37,901 nt of DNA, from IMG/VR virus record IMGVR_UViG_3300044625_000798, positions 1 to 37,901 of that record; one strand, 5' to 3'. This document shows, in pieces, positions 15,141 through 20,891 of this stretch. The notes beneath the pieces were generated by a model that saw only the letters and a list, made by a program, of their open reading frames with translations, searched no databases and was not told the origin of the DNA. The position numbers were made by a program, and so were the translations under genes. The DNA is from a virus. The stretch's first letter is position 1. Each line of letters opens with the position of its first letter.

Positions 15141-15341
15141 TCAGTACTTGATCTCCTCGACCACCAGACCCTCCTGCTGCCGGATCACGGCACACAGGTT
15201 CTCGATCAACGTCAGCGTGGCATCCACGTTGGCGGGGTTGTCGCCCACCTTGGTCGTGAGCCGCGTCCGCATGTCGTCGCGGCCCAGGTAGCGGATCGCG
15301 TCTTGAATCTTCTTGAAGTCCATTTTCGTAGCAGGGGTCAT
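15141..15341 (-). CDS. Small helical protein
   Basis: A 66-residue protein from the ATG at 15341, with GGAG eight bases upstream. It is mostly helical (MDFKKIQDAIRYLGRDDMR, VDATLTLIENLCAVIRQQEG) and ends EEIKY, with no membrane segment. No domain is recognised. It is second in the operon driven by promoter B and is flanked on both sides by copies of the conserved linker. Confidence 0.55.
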   Translation of the reverse strand: MTPATKMDFKKIQDAIRYLGRDDMRTRLTTKVGDNPANVDATLTLIENLCAVIRQQEGLVVEEIKY

Positions 15342-15386
15342 CGTCGTGTCTCCGTTGAAATGGGTGGTGGTTGGGAGTCCGAACAA

Positions 15387-15599
15387 TCAGCAGCCGAAAA
15401 AGAATGGGACTTGAACCACTTCGGCGTCGGCCTTTAGTCCCATGCCAGTGTTCTCGTACTTGCGACGAAATGCGTTCGCCGCCTTGTGCGTCTTGAACGT
15501 CTTCACCAGCCGGGCGTCTGTCGTGCAAGTCACAACCATATGAGCCCGGTTGATCCCAGCCACCCAGCCGATTTTTGTCTTGATCGCAAACTCGTACAT
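15387..15599 (-). CDS. Small basic protein, first gene after promoter B
   Basis: A 70-residue protein starting MYEFAIKTKIGWVAGINRAH. GGAG lies eight bases before the ATG. There are three strands, then a helix (KTHKAANAFRRKYENTG) and a final strand (AEVVQVPFFFG). The beta-beta-beta-alpha layout and basic helix allow RNA or DNA binding, but no family is recognised. Its stop codon is followed directly by TTGTTCGG, the shared linker of this gene array. Confidence 0.55.
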   Translation of the reverse strand: MYEFAIKTKIGWVAGINRAHMVVTCTTDARLVKTFKTHKAANAFRRKYENTGMGLKADAEVVQVPFFFGC

Positions 15600-15652
15600 C
15601 GTTCATTCTCCGTTTCGTTGTCCCGTCGCGGTGTCCGCCGCGTCATGCCCTC

Positions 15653-15680
15653 ATTCTACGAAATAGTTATCGGCTGTCAA
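15653..15680 (-). promoter_or_regulatory. Promoter B (sigma-70 type)
   Basis: TTGACA at 15680-15675, sixteen bases, then TAGAAT at 15658-15653 on the minus strand, with AAAAATATTTTAC upstream like an UP element. The region from -35 to the first start codon is closely similar to that of promoter A, including a CGCGGCGGACACCGCG leader hairpin. It drives 15387 and the replication genes below. Confidence 0.8.
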
Positions 15681-15734
15681 TAGGGTGATCGTAAAATATT
15701 TTTACCCCGTTTTTCCCGGTGTTTTCGGGGGGTC

Positions 15735-15986
15735 TCACCGGATCACCCCCAGCCCCGCGTCCGCGAGGTCGAGGACGGCCCGCCCGAAGGCCCGCAGCCG
15801 CCCCGGCGGCTTGGGCTCGACCGGGGCGGGCTGCGGGTACGCAGTCGGCAGACCAGCCAATGGCGGTACCGTCCGACGCTGCGCGAGGTCGATGCACGCA
15901 AGCTGGAACCGAACCTCGACGACGAGGCTCGCGGCCACAGTCATGCCGAGGATCACGCAGGCGGTGCGGACGAGGTCGCGGATCAT
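15735..15986 (-). CDS. Small membrane-anchored protein
   Basis: An 83-residue protein whose ATG overlaps the preceding stop (ATGA), with AGGAGG seven bases upstream. One hydrophobic segment near the N-terminus (TACVILGMTVAASLVVEV) is followed by a proline-rich linker (QPAPVEPKPPGR) and a short helical C-terminus. It probably spans or anchors to the inner membrane once. Function is unknown. It ends the operon of promoter A, just before promoter B. Confidence 0.55.
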   Translation of the reverse strand: MIRDLVRTACVILGMTVAASLVVEVRFQLACIDLAQRRTVPPLAGLPTAYPQPAPVEPKPPGRLRAFGRAVLDLADAGLGVIR

Positions 15987-16483
15987 GCCACTGCCTCCTG
16001 TTGCGTCGGCCACCAGTACGGAAGGTCGGCGGGCTCTTGCCATCCGAACTGCCCGTAGTGCTGTCGATCCTTGCGGAGCAGATTGCTCCGGTGCGATGCG
16101 TGCAGCCTGTCGTAGCCGAGCCAGTTGGGTTGCGTGAACGCTGGAAGCCCGTCAGCGTACTTGACCCACAAAGCCATCTCGTAGCGGGCAAGATCGTCTA
16201 TCGTCTTGCGAAACTGATCCCGCAGTGTGTCTTTGAATCCGCGTTGCCGCCACGCCACGCACATGATCTCGGCGTACTCAGCCAGGGCTAACTCGTGGCC
16301 TCGCCACATCTGCACCGCCGGATGGTTCCGCCACCGCGATGCCGGATTGCCGCGATGCTCGCCAACATCGACGCCGAGCGCGAGCAGAATCTGCTTGCAC
16401 TCGACCCGCTGCTTGCCGAGCCGCTTGTTGTCGAGGCACCGGGCCGAGGCCCAGATGTTCGAGTAGGGCATGAAGGTTTGCAT
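15983..16483 (-). CDS. Pyrimidine-dimer DNA glycosylase-like (MSMEG_6728/Pyr_excise type)
   Basis: A 166-residue protein starting MQTFMPYSNIWASARCLDNK. The QTF-PY...SArcLDnkRLgKQRvE pattern is the hallmark of the MSMEG_6728 family, related to T4 endonuclease V (pyrimidine dimer DNA glycosylase). NHPAVQMWRGHELALAEYAE and AWRQRGFKDT follow as expected. The predicted role is recognition of base lesions or modified/mismatched bases in phage DNA. Actual activity in this family is mostly untested. The ATG lies two bases after the stop of the 52-residue gene, within a tightly packed operon. Confidence 0.75.
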   Translation of the reverse strand: MQTFMPYSNIWASARCLDNKRLGKQRVECKQILLALGVDVGEHRGNPASRWRNHPAVQMWRGHELALAEYAEIMCVAWRQRGFKDTLRDQFRKTIDDLARYEMALWVKYADGLPAFTQPNWLGYDRLHASHRSNLLRKDRQHYGQFGWQEPADLPYWWPTQQEAVA

Positions 16484-16485
16484 CG

Positions 16486-16644
16486 TCAGTTCCTTGATGG
16501 CTGCGGAGCCCGACGCTCACGCAGCAGCCGTTGAATCTCACGCGATGCCTGCTCCAGCAGGCGGCGGCTCCGGTCGTCGATGCTGTCACGCCACGCGTGA
16601 CGCATGCACCGGCGGGCTATGGCAGCAGGTTGGCGAGGCGTCAT
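16486..16644 (-). CDS. 52-residue basic helical protein
   Basis: A short frame, MTPRQPAAIARRCMRHAWRD onward, with many arginines and a helical LLEQASREIQRLLRERR. A GGAGG motif lies nine bases before the ATG, which overlaps the preceding stop as ATGA. The coupling and binding site make translation likely. Function is unknown. Composition suits nucleic-acid binding. Confidence 0.5.
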   Translation of the reverse strand: MTPRQPAAIARRCMRHAWRDSIDDRSRRLLEQASREIQRLLRERRAPQPSRN

Positions 16645-16829
16645 GACTGATCTCCTCCGTTGATGTTGTCTCCACGGTCGTCGAGGATGTACCAATCCCT
16701 GCCCGCGTAGTGCTCCTCGGCGTATGCGTTCGCGTCGTCTCGGTGCAGGGCGTCGAACGCCTCGACAACCTCCCACCGACCGTCAGCCGCCACGAAAGCG
16801 ATTCGGTATTCGCTGGTGAATTCGTTCAT
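16641..16829 (-). CDS. Small acidic protein
   Basis: A 62-residue protein from the ATG at 16829 (GGAGG eight bases upstream): MNEFTSEYRIAFVAADGRWE, then a helix (VVEAFDALHRDDANAYAEEH) and WYILDDRGDN. It is strongly acidic, which recalls DNA-mimic anti-restriction proteins, but no family match can be made from sequence alone. It is followed in overlap by the 52-residue basic gene. Confidence 0.55.
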   Translation of the reverse strand: MNEFTSEYRIAFVAADGRWEVVEAFDALHRDDANAYAEEHYAGRDWYILDDRGDNINGGDQS

Positions 16830-16866
16830 CGCATCGTCCTCCGTTGTAGTTGGTAGTCCCGAACAA

Positions 16867-17190
16867 TCAGCCCTCGTTGATCCACAGGCACCATGCCGTT
16901 TCACAGTCGTACCGCGTCCCTTTGCGAACCGGGGAGCGGTCGCGGCCCATGATCACCACATCGCCGGTGCGAGGCCGATAGAAGCCAGCCGCGATCATCA
17001 CGTCGATGCAGTCTCGTGCCATCGGCTTGTCGTAGTTGGCTTCGGCATGGTTGAGGGCATCGTTCAAGGCATCTGCGATGTCGTACCCCTCCGCGTCTGA
17101 GTAGGTATCCATGTAGTAGGCCACCTCGTCGCGCAGCCGCTTGGTGGCGGTCGCGTTGTAGGCGTCGATCACTCGCTGGCGGTTGGTCAT
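16867..17190 (-). CDS. Unknown protein in the small-gene array
   Basis: A 107-residue protein whose ATG overlaps the preceding stop as ATGA. The first half is helical and acidic (AYYMDTYSDAEGYDIADALN, ALNHAEANYDKPMARDCID). The second half is basic with strands (GDVVIMGRDRSPVRKGTRY). No catalytic motif is recognised. Its stop is followed by the shared linker TTGTTCGGGACT. Confidence 0.55.
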   Translation of the reverse strand: MTNRQRVIDAYNATATKRLRDEVAYYMDTYSDAEGYDIADALNDALNHAEANYDKPMARDCIDVMIAAGFYRPRTGDVVIMGRDRSPVRKGTRYDCETAWCLWINEG

Positions 17191-17417
17191 GACTGCACCG
17201 CTACAGTTCGCGGGATGCCGTCGATGTGAAACACCCGCCACGTCGATCCGTCGAGCGTAGCCTCGACCCTATAGACCCTCGCGCCGTCGAGAGGGTGAAA
17301 CCCGATATGTGTCTCTCTCCTGACCATAGTCCCAACTGGGAGCAACACGCCGCCAATCGGCTTTGCAACAACCCCCTCGACTTCCATCGCGAACGTCTTT
17401 TCCGCAAGAGTTCTCAT
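17187..17417 (-). CDS. Small beta-rich protein
   Basis: A 76-residue protein from the ATG at 17417 (GGAGG eight bases upstream). Strands dominate (FAMEVEGVVAKPIGGVLLP, ARVYRVEATLDGSTWRVFHI), suggesting a small barrel. It is coupled to the next gene by an ATGA overlap. No family is recognised. Confidence 0.5.
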   Translation of the reverse strand: MRTLAEKTFAMEVEGVVAKPIGGVLLPVGTMVRRETHIGFHPLDGARVYRVEATLDGSTWRVFHIDGIPRTVAVQS

Positions 17418-17450
17418 CGTCCCGTCCTCCGTTGAAGTCCCATCGTTCCG

Positions 17451-17479
17451 CCCGTGCTGCGGAACGCCCGCAGCACGGG
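17451..17479. terminator. 12-bp hairpin between 17491 and 17417
   Basis: CCCGTGCTGCGG pairs perfectly with CCGCAGCACGGG around AACGC. It lies in the 73-base gap between two array genes, inside the linker between TGACTGTTC and the ribosome binding site. There is no T-tract. Confidence 0.5.
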
Positions 17480-17490
17480 TATCTGAACAG

Positions 17491-17718
17491 TCAGCCGACT
17501 GCGTTCGCTTCTGGCCGAACCCATTCGCCCTGACCAATCGGGCGTCCGCTGAAGTCTTCGACCCACCAGCGAACAGACTCGCTGCCGTTGGTCGTTCCCC
17601 AGTTTTTGGCAACTCGGTCGCCACTCCAGAACGCCGCCATGGGGTCAGCGGCCTTGAGTTCCTGCATCTCACGGGCGAGGTTGCTGAGGCTCTTCAGTCT
17701 GATGTAGTAGGTCGTCAT
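17491..17718 (-). CDS. Small protein of unknown function
   Basis: A 75-residue protein starting MTTYYIRLKSLSNLAREMQE, with GGAG eight bases before the ATG. A helix is followed by a tryptophan-rich strand region (SESVRWWVEDFSGRPIGQGE). No membrane segment or domain is recognised. It is flanked by hairpin-containing linkers on both sides. Confidence 0.5.
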   Translation of the reverse strand: MTTYYIRLKSLSNLAREMQELKAADPMAAFWSGDRVAKNWGTTNGSESVRWWVEDFSGRPIGQGEWVRPEANAVG

Positions 17719-17750
17719 CGTCGCGTCTCCGTAGTCTTGAGTCCGTGAAA

Positions 17751-17773
17751 CCCCGCCGCACTGTGCGGCGGGG
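17751..17773. terminator. 10-bp hairpin between 17795 and 17718
   Basis: CCCCGCCGCA pairs with TGCGGCGGGG around a 3-base loop, followed on the minus strand by TTTC. It is the most terminator-like of the array hairpins but still has a weak T-tract. Confidence 0.5.
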
Positions 17774-17794
17774 TTGAGGTAGCCTAACAATCGG

Positions 17795-18169
17795 TCAGTA
17801 GGTCATCTGCTCGCCAGTCGTCTCGTCGAGCACCTTGTCCCACTCGGCGTAGATGGCGTCGATCATCTTGTCGCTGACGCCCGACACGTTCATCGTGAAC
17901 ACGCCGTGCAGTATCGCCGAGTAGCCGCCAACGCCCGAACCGTCCGTACCCCAGATGCTGCCCTTGTGTGGCAGGATCGACAGGATGCCGTACCACTGGC
18001 CGTCGAGTTCGACAAACTGGCGACGGCTAGCCTCGTAGCTGTGGCCTTCCTTCGTCAGAGCCTTGGTGATCGTCACCACGTTTTCGCGGCTGATGATCCG
18101 CCAGCCAGCCGAAAGGGCGGCCTTCACGAAGTCGCGGGCAATCTTCGAGGTCTTGGTTGCGGTCTTCAT
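17795..18169 (-). CDS. Lead gene of the small-gene array
   Basis: A 124-residue protein from the ATG at 18169, with GGAG four bases upstream. It starts with a basic helix (MKTATKTSKIARDFVKAALS), then strands (WRIISRENVVTITKALT, ASRRQFVELDGQWYGILSIL) and an acidic helical end (MIDAIYAEWDKVLDETTGEQ). It is first after promoter A, so it should be expressed early and strongly. No family is recognised. Counter-defence is a plausible but unsupported role. Confidence 0.6.
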   Translation of the reverse strand: MKTATKTSKIARDFVKAALSAGWRIISRENVVTITKALTKEGHSYEASRRQFVELDGQWYGILSILPHKGSIWGTDGSGVGGYSAILHGVFTMNVSGVSDKMIDAIYAEWDKVLDETTGEQMTY

Positions 18170-18219
18170 CGTTCGTTCTCCGTTTGGCGTCTCGCGGTGT
18201 CCGCCGCGTTGACCCATGA

Positions 18220-18248
18220 ATCATCCCACAAAGGTTATCGGCTGTCAA
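18220..18248 (-). promoter_or_regulatory. Promoter A (sigma-70 type)
   Basis: TTGACA at 18248-18243, a 17-base spacer, and GATGAT at 18225-18220 on the minus strand. An A/T tract (AAAAAATATTTTACC) lies upstream. The downstream leader, with a CGCGGCGGACACCGCG hairpin and an AAACGGAGAACGATG start region, closely matches promoter B. It drives the array from 18169 leftward. Confidence 0.8.
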
Positions 18249-18391
18249 TAGGGGGGAGGTAAAATATTTTTTGTGCGGTTTTGCCCGCGAAAACAGGGGT
18301 CTCAGGATTTCGGGGGCTGGGCCACCCCGTCCAGCCGCACCTCGGCTCGTCGGTGCCGTCCCGCTTGTTGCGACGGATCACGCGGCGTCAA
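18249..18391. other. Gap between promoter A and cassette C2
   Basis: Together with promoter A and C2 this belongs to a 449-base stretch (18170-18618) without a credible gene. It holds the A/T tract of promoter A, a CCGCGAAAAC motif at 18285-18294 and its partner GCGGTTTTGC just before it, then GC-rich sequence with no coding signal. Confidence 0.5.
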
Positions 18392-18613
18392 ATCCCCTTC
18401 TTATATATGGGCCTTCTGCTCGCCCCGAAGGGGGCAAAAAGTCCACGTTCATCCGCAGACGCCAAAAAAGACACGGCCACAACCGTTTTCGCGGAGGTTT
18501 TCGCGTCGCGCTAACTCGTTGCGCCGCAAGGGCATAGCATTCGCTGCCGCGAAAACCGAGTTGCGCCGAGCAACTTTTTGCCCTAGTGAAAAATCCCCAT
18601 ATACAAGGGGGAC
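18392..18613 (-). repeat. Control cassette C2 (paralogous to 8431-8684)
   Basis: The minus strand carries the same six blocks as C1 in order: TGTATATGGGGATTTTTCAC at 18605-18586, GGGCAAAAAGTTG, ACTCGGTTTTCGCGGCA, CGCGAAAACCTCCGCGAAAA continuing to CGGTTGTG, CGTGGACTTTTTG, and AGGCCCATATATAAGAAGGG ending near 18395. Sequence between the blocks is unrelated. It lies just after the HTH gene stop at 18619 and upstream of promoter A, so it separates the lysogeny genes from the early array. Confidence 0.75.
18588..18613 (-). terminator. Intrinsic terminator after the HTH gene
   Basis: On the minus strand TCCCC pairs with GGGGA around an A/T-rich loop, followed by TTTTTC. It is the first block of C2 and lies right after the stop at 18619, so it should end transcription of the excisionase/regulator pair. 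Confidence 0.6.
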
Positions 18614-18618
18614 GTTCG

Positions 18619-18861
18619 TCAGGCCCGCTTCTTCGCTCGGCGTTTCTTGCTGGCGGCGATCCAGACAGGGTTGCCGCTCGTCTCATGAATGTGCGGCTGG
18701 AGCCTGGGCAAGTCGGTCGTGGCGAGTGCTGCGAGCCGCCCATCCTCCACGAACACGCCGATACCGGTACGCCGTGCAACGCGGCTGATCGTGATCGGCG
18801 CCACGCCGAGCCGCTTCGCCGCTTCCTGGCCGCTGATGTAGACCACTGCATCGTCTCCCAT
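18619..18861 (-). CDS. HTH DNA-binding protein
   Basis: An 80-residue protein from the ATG at 18861 (GGAG eight bases upstream). YISGQEAAKRLGVAPITISR (about residues 9-28) is a helix-turn-helix of the MerR/excisionase type, with a wing-like continuation RTGIGVFVEDGRLAAL. The C-terminus is very basic (ASKKRRAKKRA). It probably controls the phage switch or acts as a recombination directionality factor with the gene upstream. It follows the other HTH gene after 47 bases and precedes a terminator. Confidence 0.7.
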   Translation of the reverse strand: MGDDAVVYISGQEAAKRLGVAPITISRVARRTGIGVFVEDGRLAALATTDLPRLQPHIHETSGNPVWIAASKKRRAKKRA

Positions 18862-18908
18862 GCCGTTCGTCTCCATTCGTAGCATGCGTACCAATAGGAA
18901 GCAAGCAG

Positions 18909-19130
18909 TCACGCCAACTTTGATCGCTTGCGTCCCGCGAGCGAGGGATCGCGGGCGAGGTACTCGCGGACGTTCTCCTCGACCGACTTCCTGCTGACGG
19001 CCCAGGCCCGGCCGCTCAATCGGAAGCCGTCGAGTTCCTTGCGGTGGATCATCTTGATGACCCAAACGTCCGTGCAGCCAAGGAGTTCCGCCGCGTCTGG
19101 CACAGAAATCCAATCGGGGGGCTTTTGCAT
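18909..19130 (-). CDS. Excisionase-like HTH protein
   Basis: A 73-residue protein. WISVPDAAELLGCTDVWVIK followed by MIHRKELDGFRLSGRAWAV is the HTH_17/excisionase pattern (helix-turn-helix plus short wing), with a basic end (SLAGRKRSKLA). GGGAG lies eight bases before the ATG. It is divergent from the integrase across 145 bases, the usual place for a recombination directionality factor or a repressor of int. Which of the two HTH genes is the excisionase cannot be told from sequence. Confidence 0.72.
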   Translation of the reverse strand: MQKPPDWISVPDAAELLGCTDVWVIKMIHRKELDGFRLSGRAWAVSRKSVEENVREYLARDPSLAGRKRSKLA

Positions 19131-19165
19131 TGTTCACACTCCCGTGCTATCTGGAACAAACGACG

Positions 19166-19191
19166 CCAGCCGCCCGGTGAAGGACGGCTGG
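19166..19191. other. Inverted repeat in the int/xis intergenic region
   Basis: CCAGCCG pairs with CGGCTGG around a 12-base loop in the divergent gap between the excisionase-like gene and the integrase. It could be an arm-type site for integrase or excisionase, or a transcript hairpin. Confidence 0.35.
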
Positions 19192-19198
19192 GGTCGAA

Positions 19199-19215
19199 TG
19201 GCGGGGACGGGATTC
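19199..19215. other. Candidate attP core resembling a tRNA 3' end
   Basis: On the minus strand this reads GAATCCCGTCCCCGCCA. This fits the end of a tRNA gene: T-loop GAAT, T-stem half CCCGT, seven acceptor bases CCCCGCC and discriminator A. Tyrosine integrases often use such sites, and this one lies 60 bases before int. Without the host attB it is only a candidate. Confidence 0.35.
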
Positions 19216-19275
19216 CTCGTCTAAGGGACTTGCTACGCATGAGGCGTGACCTACCTATCAGCGGAGGACACCACC

Positions 19276-20133
19276 ATGCTGCTACAACAACTGTTCGACG
19301 ACTTCTACCGGCCGCTCCGGTTGCGCGGGCGCTCTGCCAATACGTGCCGACTCTATGACTGCACAATCCGCGCATTCGGCAAGTGGCTCGGGTATCCGCC
19401 GACCATCGACGATCTCACTGACCTGACGCTGTCGCGGTATCTCGACGCTCGTGCGGCGACCCGCAGCCCGTACACAGCAGAGAAAGAGCGGACGCAGCTA
19501 GTGAGCCTCGCAAGGTTTGCACGGGATCGAGGAATCATTCCTACGATGCCGGAAGTACCGCCTGCACCGCTGCCGGATCGCGTGCCTCGTGCCTGGACAC
19601 TTGGCGAACTCGGGTCGATCTACCGTGCCGCCGCCGCGACGCGGGGCTACGTCGGCGACGTGCCGGCTGGCGTGTGGTTTTCCGCCCTCGTCTCTGTGCT
19701 GTGGGAGTCGGCGGAACGCATCGGCGCGGTGCTAGAGTGCCGGCCCGACGACCTCGACGCACCGACGCTGCACGTTCGGGCCGAGTACCGAAAGGGCAGG
19801 AAACGCGATCGCGTCTACCGGCTCACGCAGCGGACGTGCGGGTTGCTTCAGCAGGCCCGCGGACGGCATCGGCTGCTTGAATGGCCCCGGTCGCACACGC
19901 TGCTATGGGGCAAATACGCCGATGTCGTGGCCCGTGCCGGCCTGGGCCGCGGTCGGCACCTGTCGTTTCACGCCCTGCGCCGGTCAGCAGCCAGCCACTA
20001 CGCTGCTCTCGGCGGCGATCCGGTGCAACTGCTCGATCACTCCAGCCCTCGCATCACGCATCGCTGGTACCTCGACCGCCGGCTGACAGACCGCGGGCCG
20101 GCACCGTGCGACGTGCTGCCGGAACTAAGCTGA
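19276..20133 (+). CDS. int: Tyrosine recombinase (phage integrase)
   Basis: A 285-residue protein from the ATG at 19276, which has GGAGG eight bases upstream. A GTG 30 bases earlier lacks one. Residues 1-90 are a core-binding SAM-like domain (YRPLRLRGRSANTCRLYDCT). The catalytic domain has the full set: R148 in WESAERIG, Lys near 173-176, HALRR (H232, R235), H255 and nucleophile Y265 in HRWYLD. It integrates phage DNA at attB. It is the only confident plus-strand gene, flanked by divergent HTH genes and by converging late genes ending at 20206. Confidence 0.92.
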   Translation: MLLQQLFDDFYRPLRLRGRSANTCRLYDCTIRAFGKWLGYPPTIDDLTDLTLSRYLDARAATRSPYTAEKERTQLVSLARFARDRGIIPTMPEVPPAPLPDRVPRAWTLGELGSIYRAAAATRGYVGDVPAGVWFSALVSVLWESAERIGAVLECRPDDLDAPTLHVRAEYRKGRKRDRVYRLTQRTCGLLQQARGRHRLLEWPRSHTLLWGKYADVVARAGLGRGRHLSFHALRRSAASHYAALGGDPVQLLDHSSPRITHRWYLDRRLTDRGPAPCDVLPELS

Positions 20134-20205
20134 CGAGCCTGGCACGGCGGGGGGCAGCACCTCGGGGAAAGGAGACCCGTGGTGCGCCACTCCCGCCGGC
20201 CCGGC

Positions 20206-20412
20206 TCAGTCTCCGCGAATGTTCGACAGGCAGGGCCGCTCGTCCCGCTGGGCGATGGTGACGGCCAGCGATCCCTTGACCCGCGACAGCTCGGCCAAGA
20301 GCCGCATGACGTGGGCGGCGAGGGTGCCGGCCGTCCCGGTGTAGGCACCGCTGAACTTGCGGGCGTCCCATTCAGCCTGCTGGAGGTAGGCGTCAGAGAG
20401 GGGCTCAGCCAC
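20206..20412 (-). CDS. Small helical protein
   Basis: A 68-residue protein starting at GTG 20412, with AGGAG seven bases upstream and an 8-base overlap with the DUF6378-like gene. A helix (SDAYLQQAEWDARKFSGAY) is followed by a second (TLAAHVMRLLAELSRVKGSL). It converges on the integrase. No family is recognised. It is the last gene of the late-accessory operon. Confidence 0.5.
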   Translation of the reverse strand: MAEPLSDAYLQQAEWDARKFSGAYTGTAGTLAAHVMRLLAELSRVKGSLAVTIAQRDERPCLSNIRGD

Positions 20413-20881
20413 GCCGGCACTCCTGATGGCACGCCGCGTACCCAGCGATGTCGATGGCGGCGTCGTCGGTCGCCTGCGACCCTAGCTGCCGGGCGATCTT
20501 GTCGAGCACCATGACCAACGCCCAGTCGGCAGCCGAGAACGTCGTGCCGAACGCCGCATTCACAAGCGACGCCGTGCGGGCGAAGTGTTCAGTCGGTGGG
20601 CCGTACTTGCCGTGACGATCCCGCACCGCCGCGATGGCGTCGTGCAGCGTCTGCTCCGCAGCCGTCTGGTCGGACTTCAAGAGCGAATCGCCACGCATCC
20701 GCTGCCCGTCGCAGCAGGACGCCGCCCGACTCAGCACTTCGGCGGCGCACGCCTCGGCGGGCTTGCAGCCGGCCAGGATGGGCGGCTTGTACCCCTGCAT
20801 CTTGGGATCGTCCTTCGGCGTTGCCTCCAGTCGAGACCTCACCGCCGCCCGCAAGGGCTCATTCACGATGTCGATGGTCAT
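20405..20881 (-). CDS. DUF6378-like phage protein
   Basis: A 158-residue protein from the ATG at 20881 (AAAGGA upstream). The C-terminal 90 residues have the DUF6378 layout: DRHGKYGPPTEHFARTASLV, FSAADWALVMVLDKIARQ, and DDAAIDIAGYAACHQE. This helical fold is common in phages and is thought to resemble nucleotide-pyrophosphatase-like helical bundles. The N-terminal half is distinct, with CKPAEACAAEVLSRAASCC. A role in nucleotide metabolism is a guess. Confidence 0.65.
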   Translation of the reverse strand: MTIDIVNEPLRAAVRSRLEATPKDDPKMQGYKPPILAGCKPAEACAAEVLSRAASCCDGQRMRGDSLLKSDQTAAEQTLHDAIAAVRDRHGKYGPPTEHFARTASLVNAAFGTTFSAADWALVMVLDKIARQLGSQATDDAAIDIAGYAACHQECRRG

Positions 20882-20891
20882 TGGTTTCCTT

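Noticed and set aside
8548-18604. A shared short peptide frame (VYGDFS...QKV...RENLRENG) in C1 and C2
   Set aside because: The spacing is the same in codons, but conserved parts are identical at the base level while the 45 bases between are unrelated, and neither copy has a start site. Best explained by conserved DNA sites.
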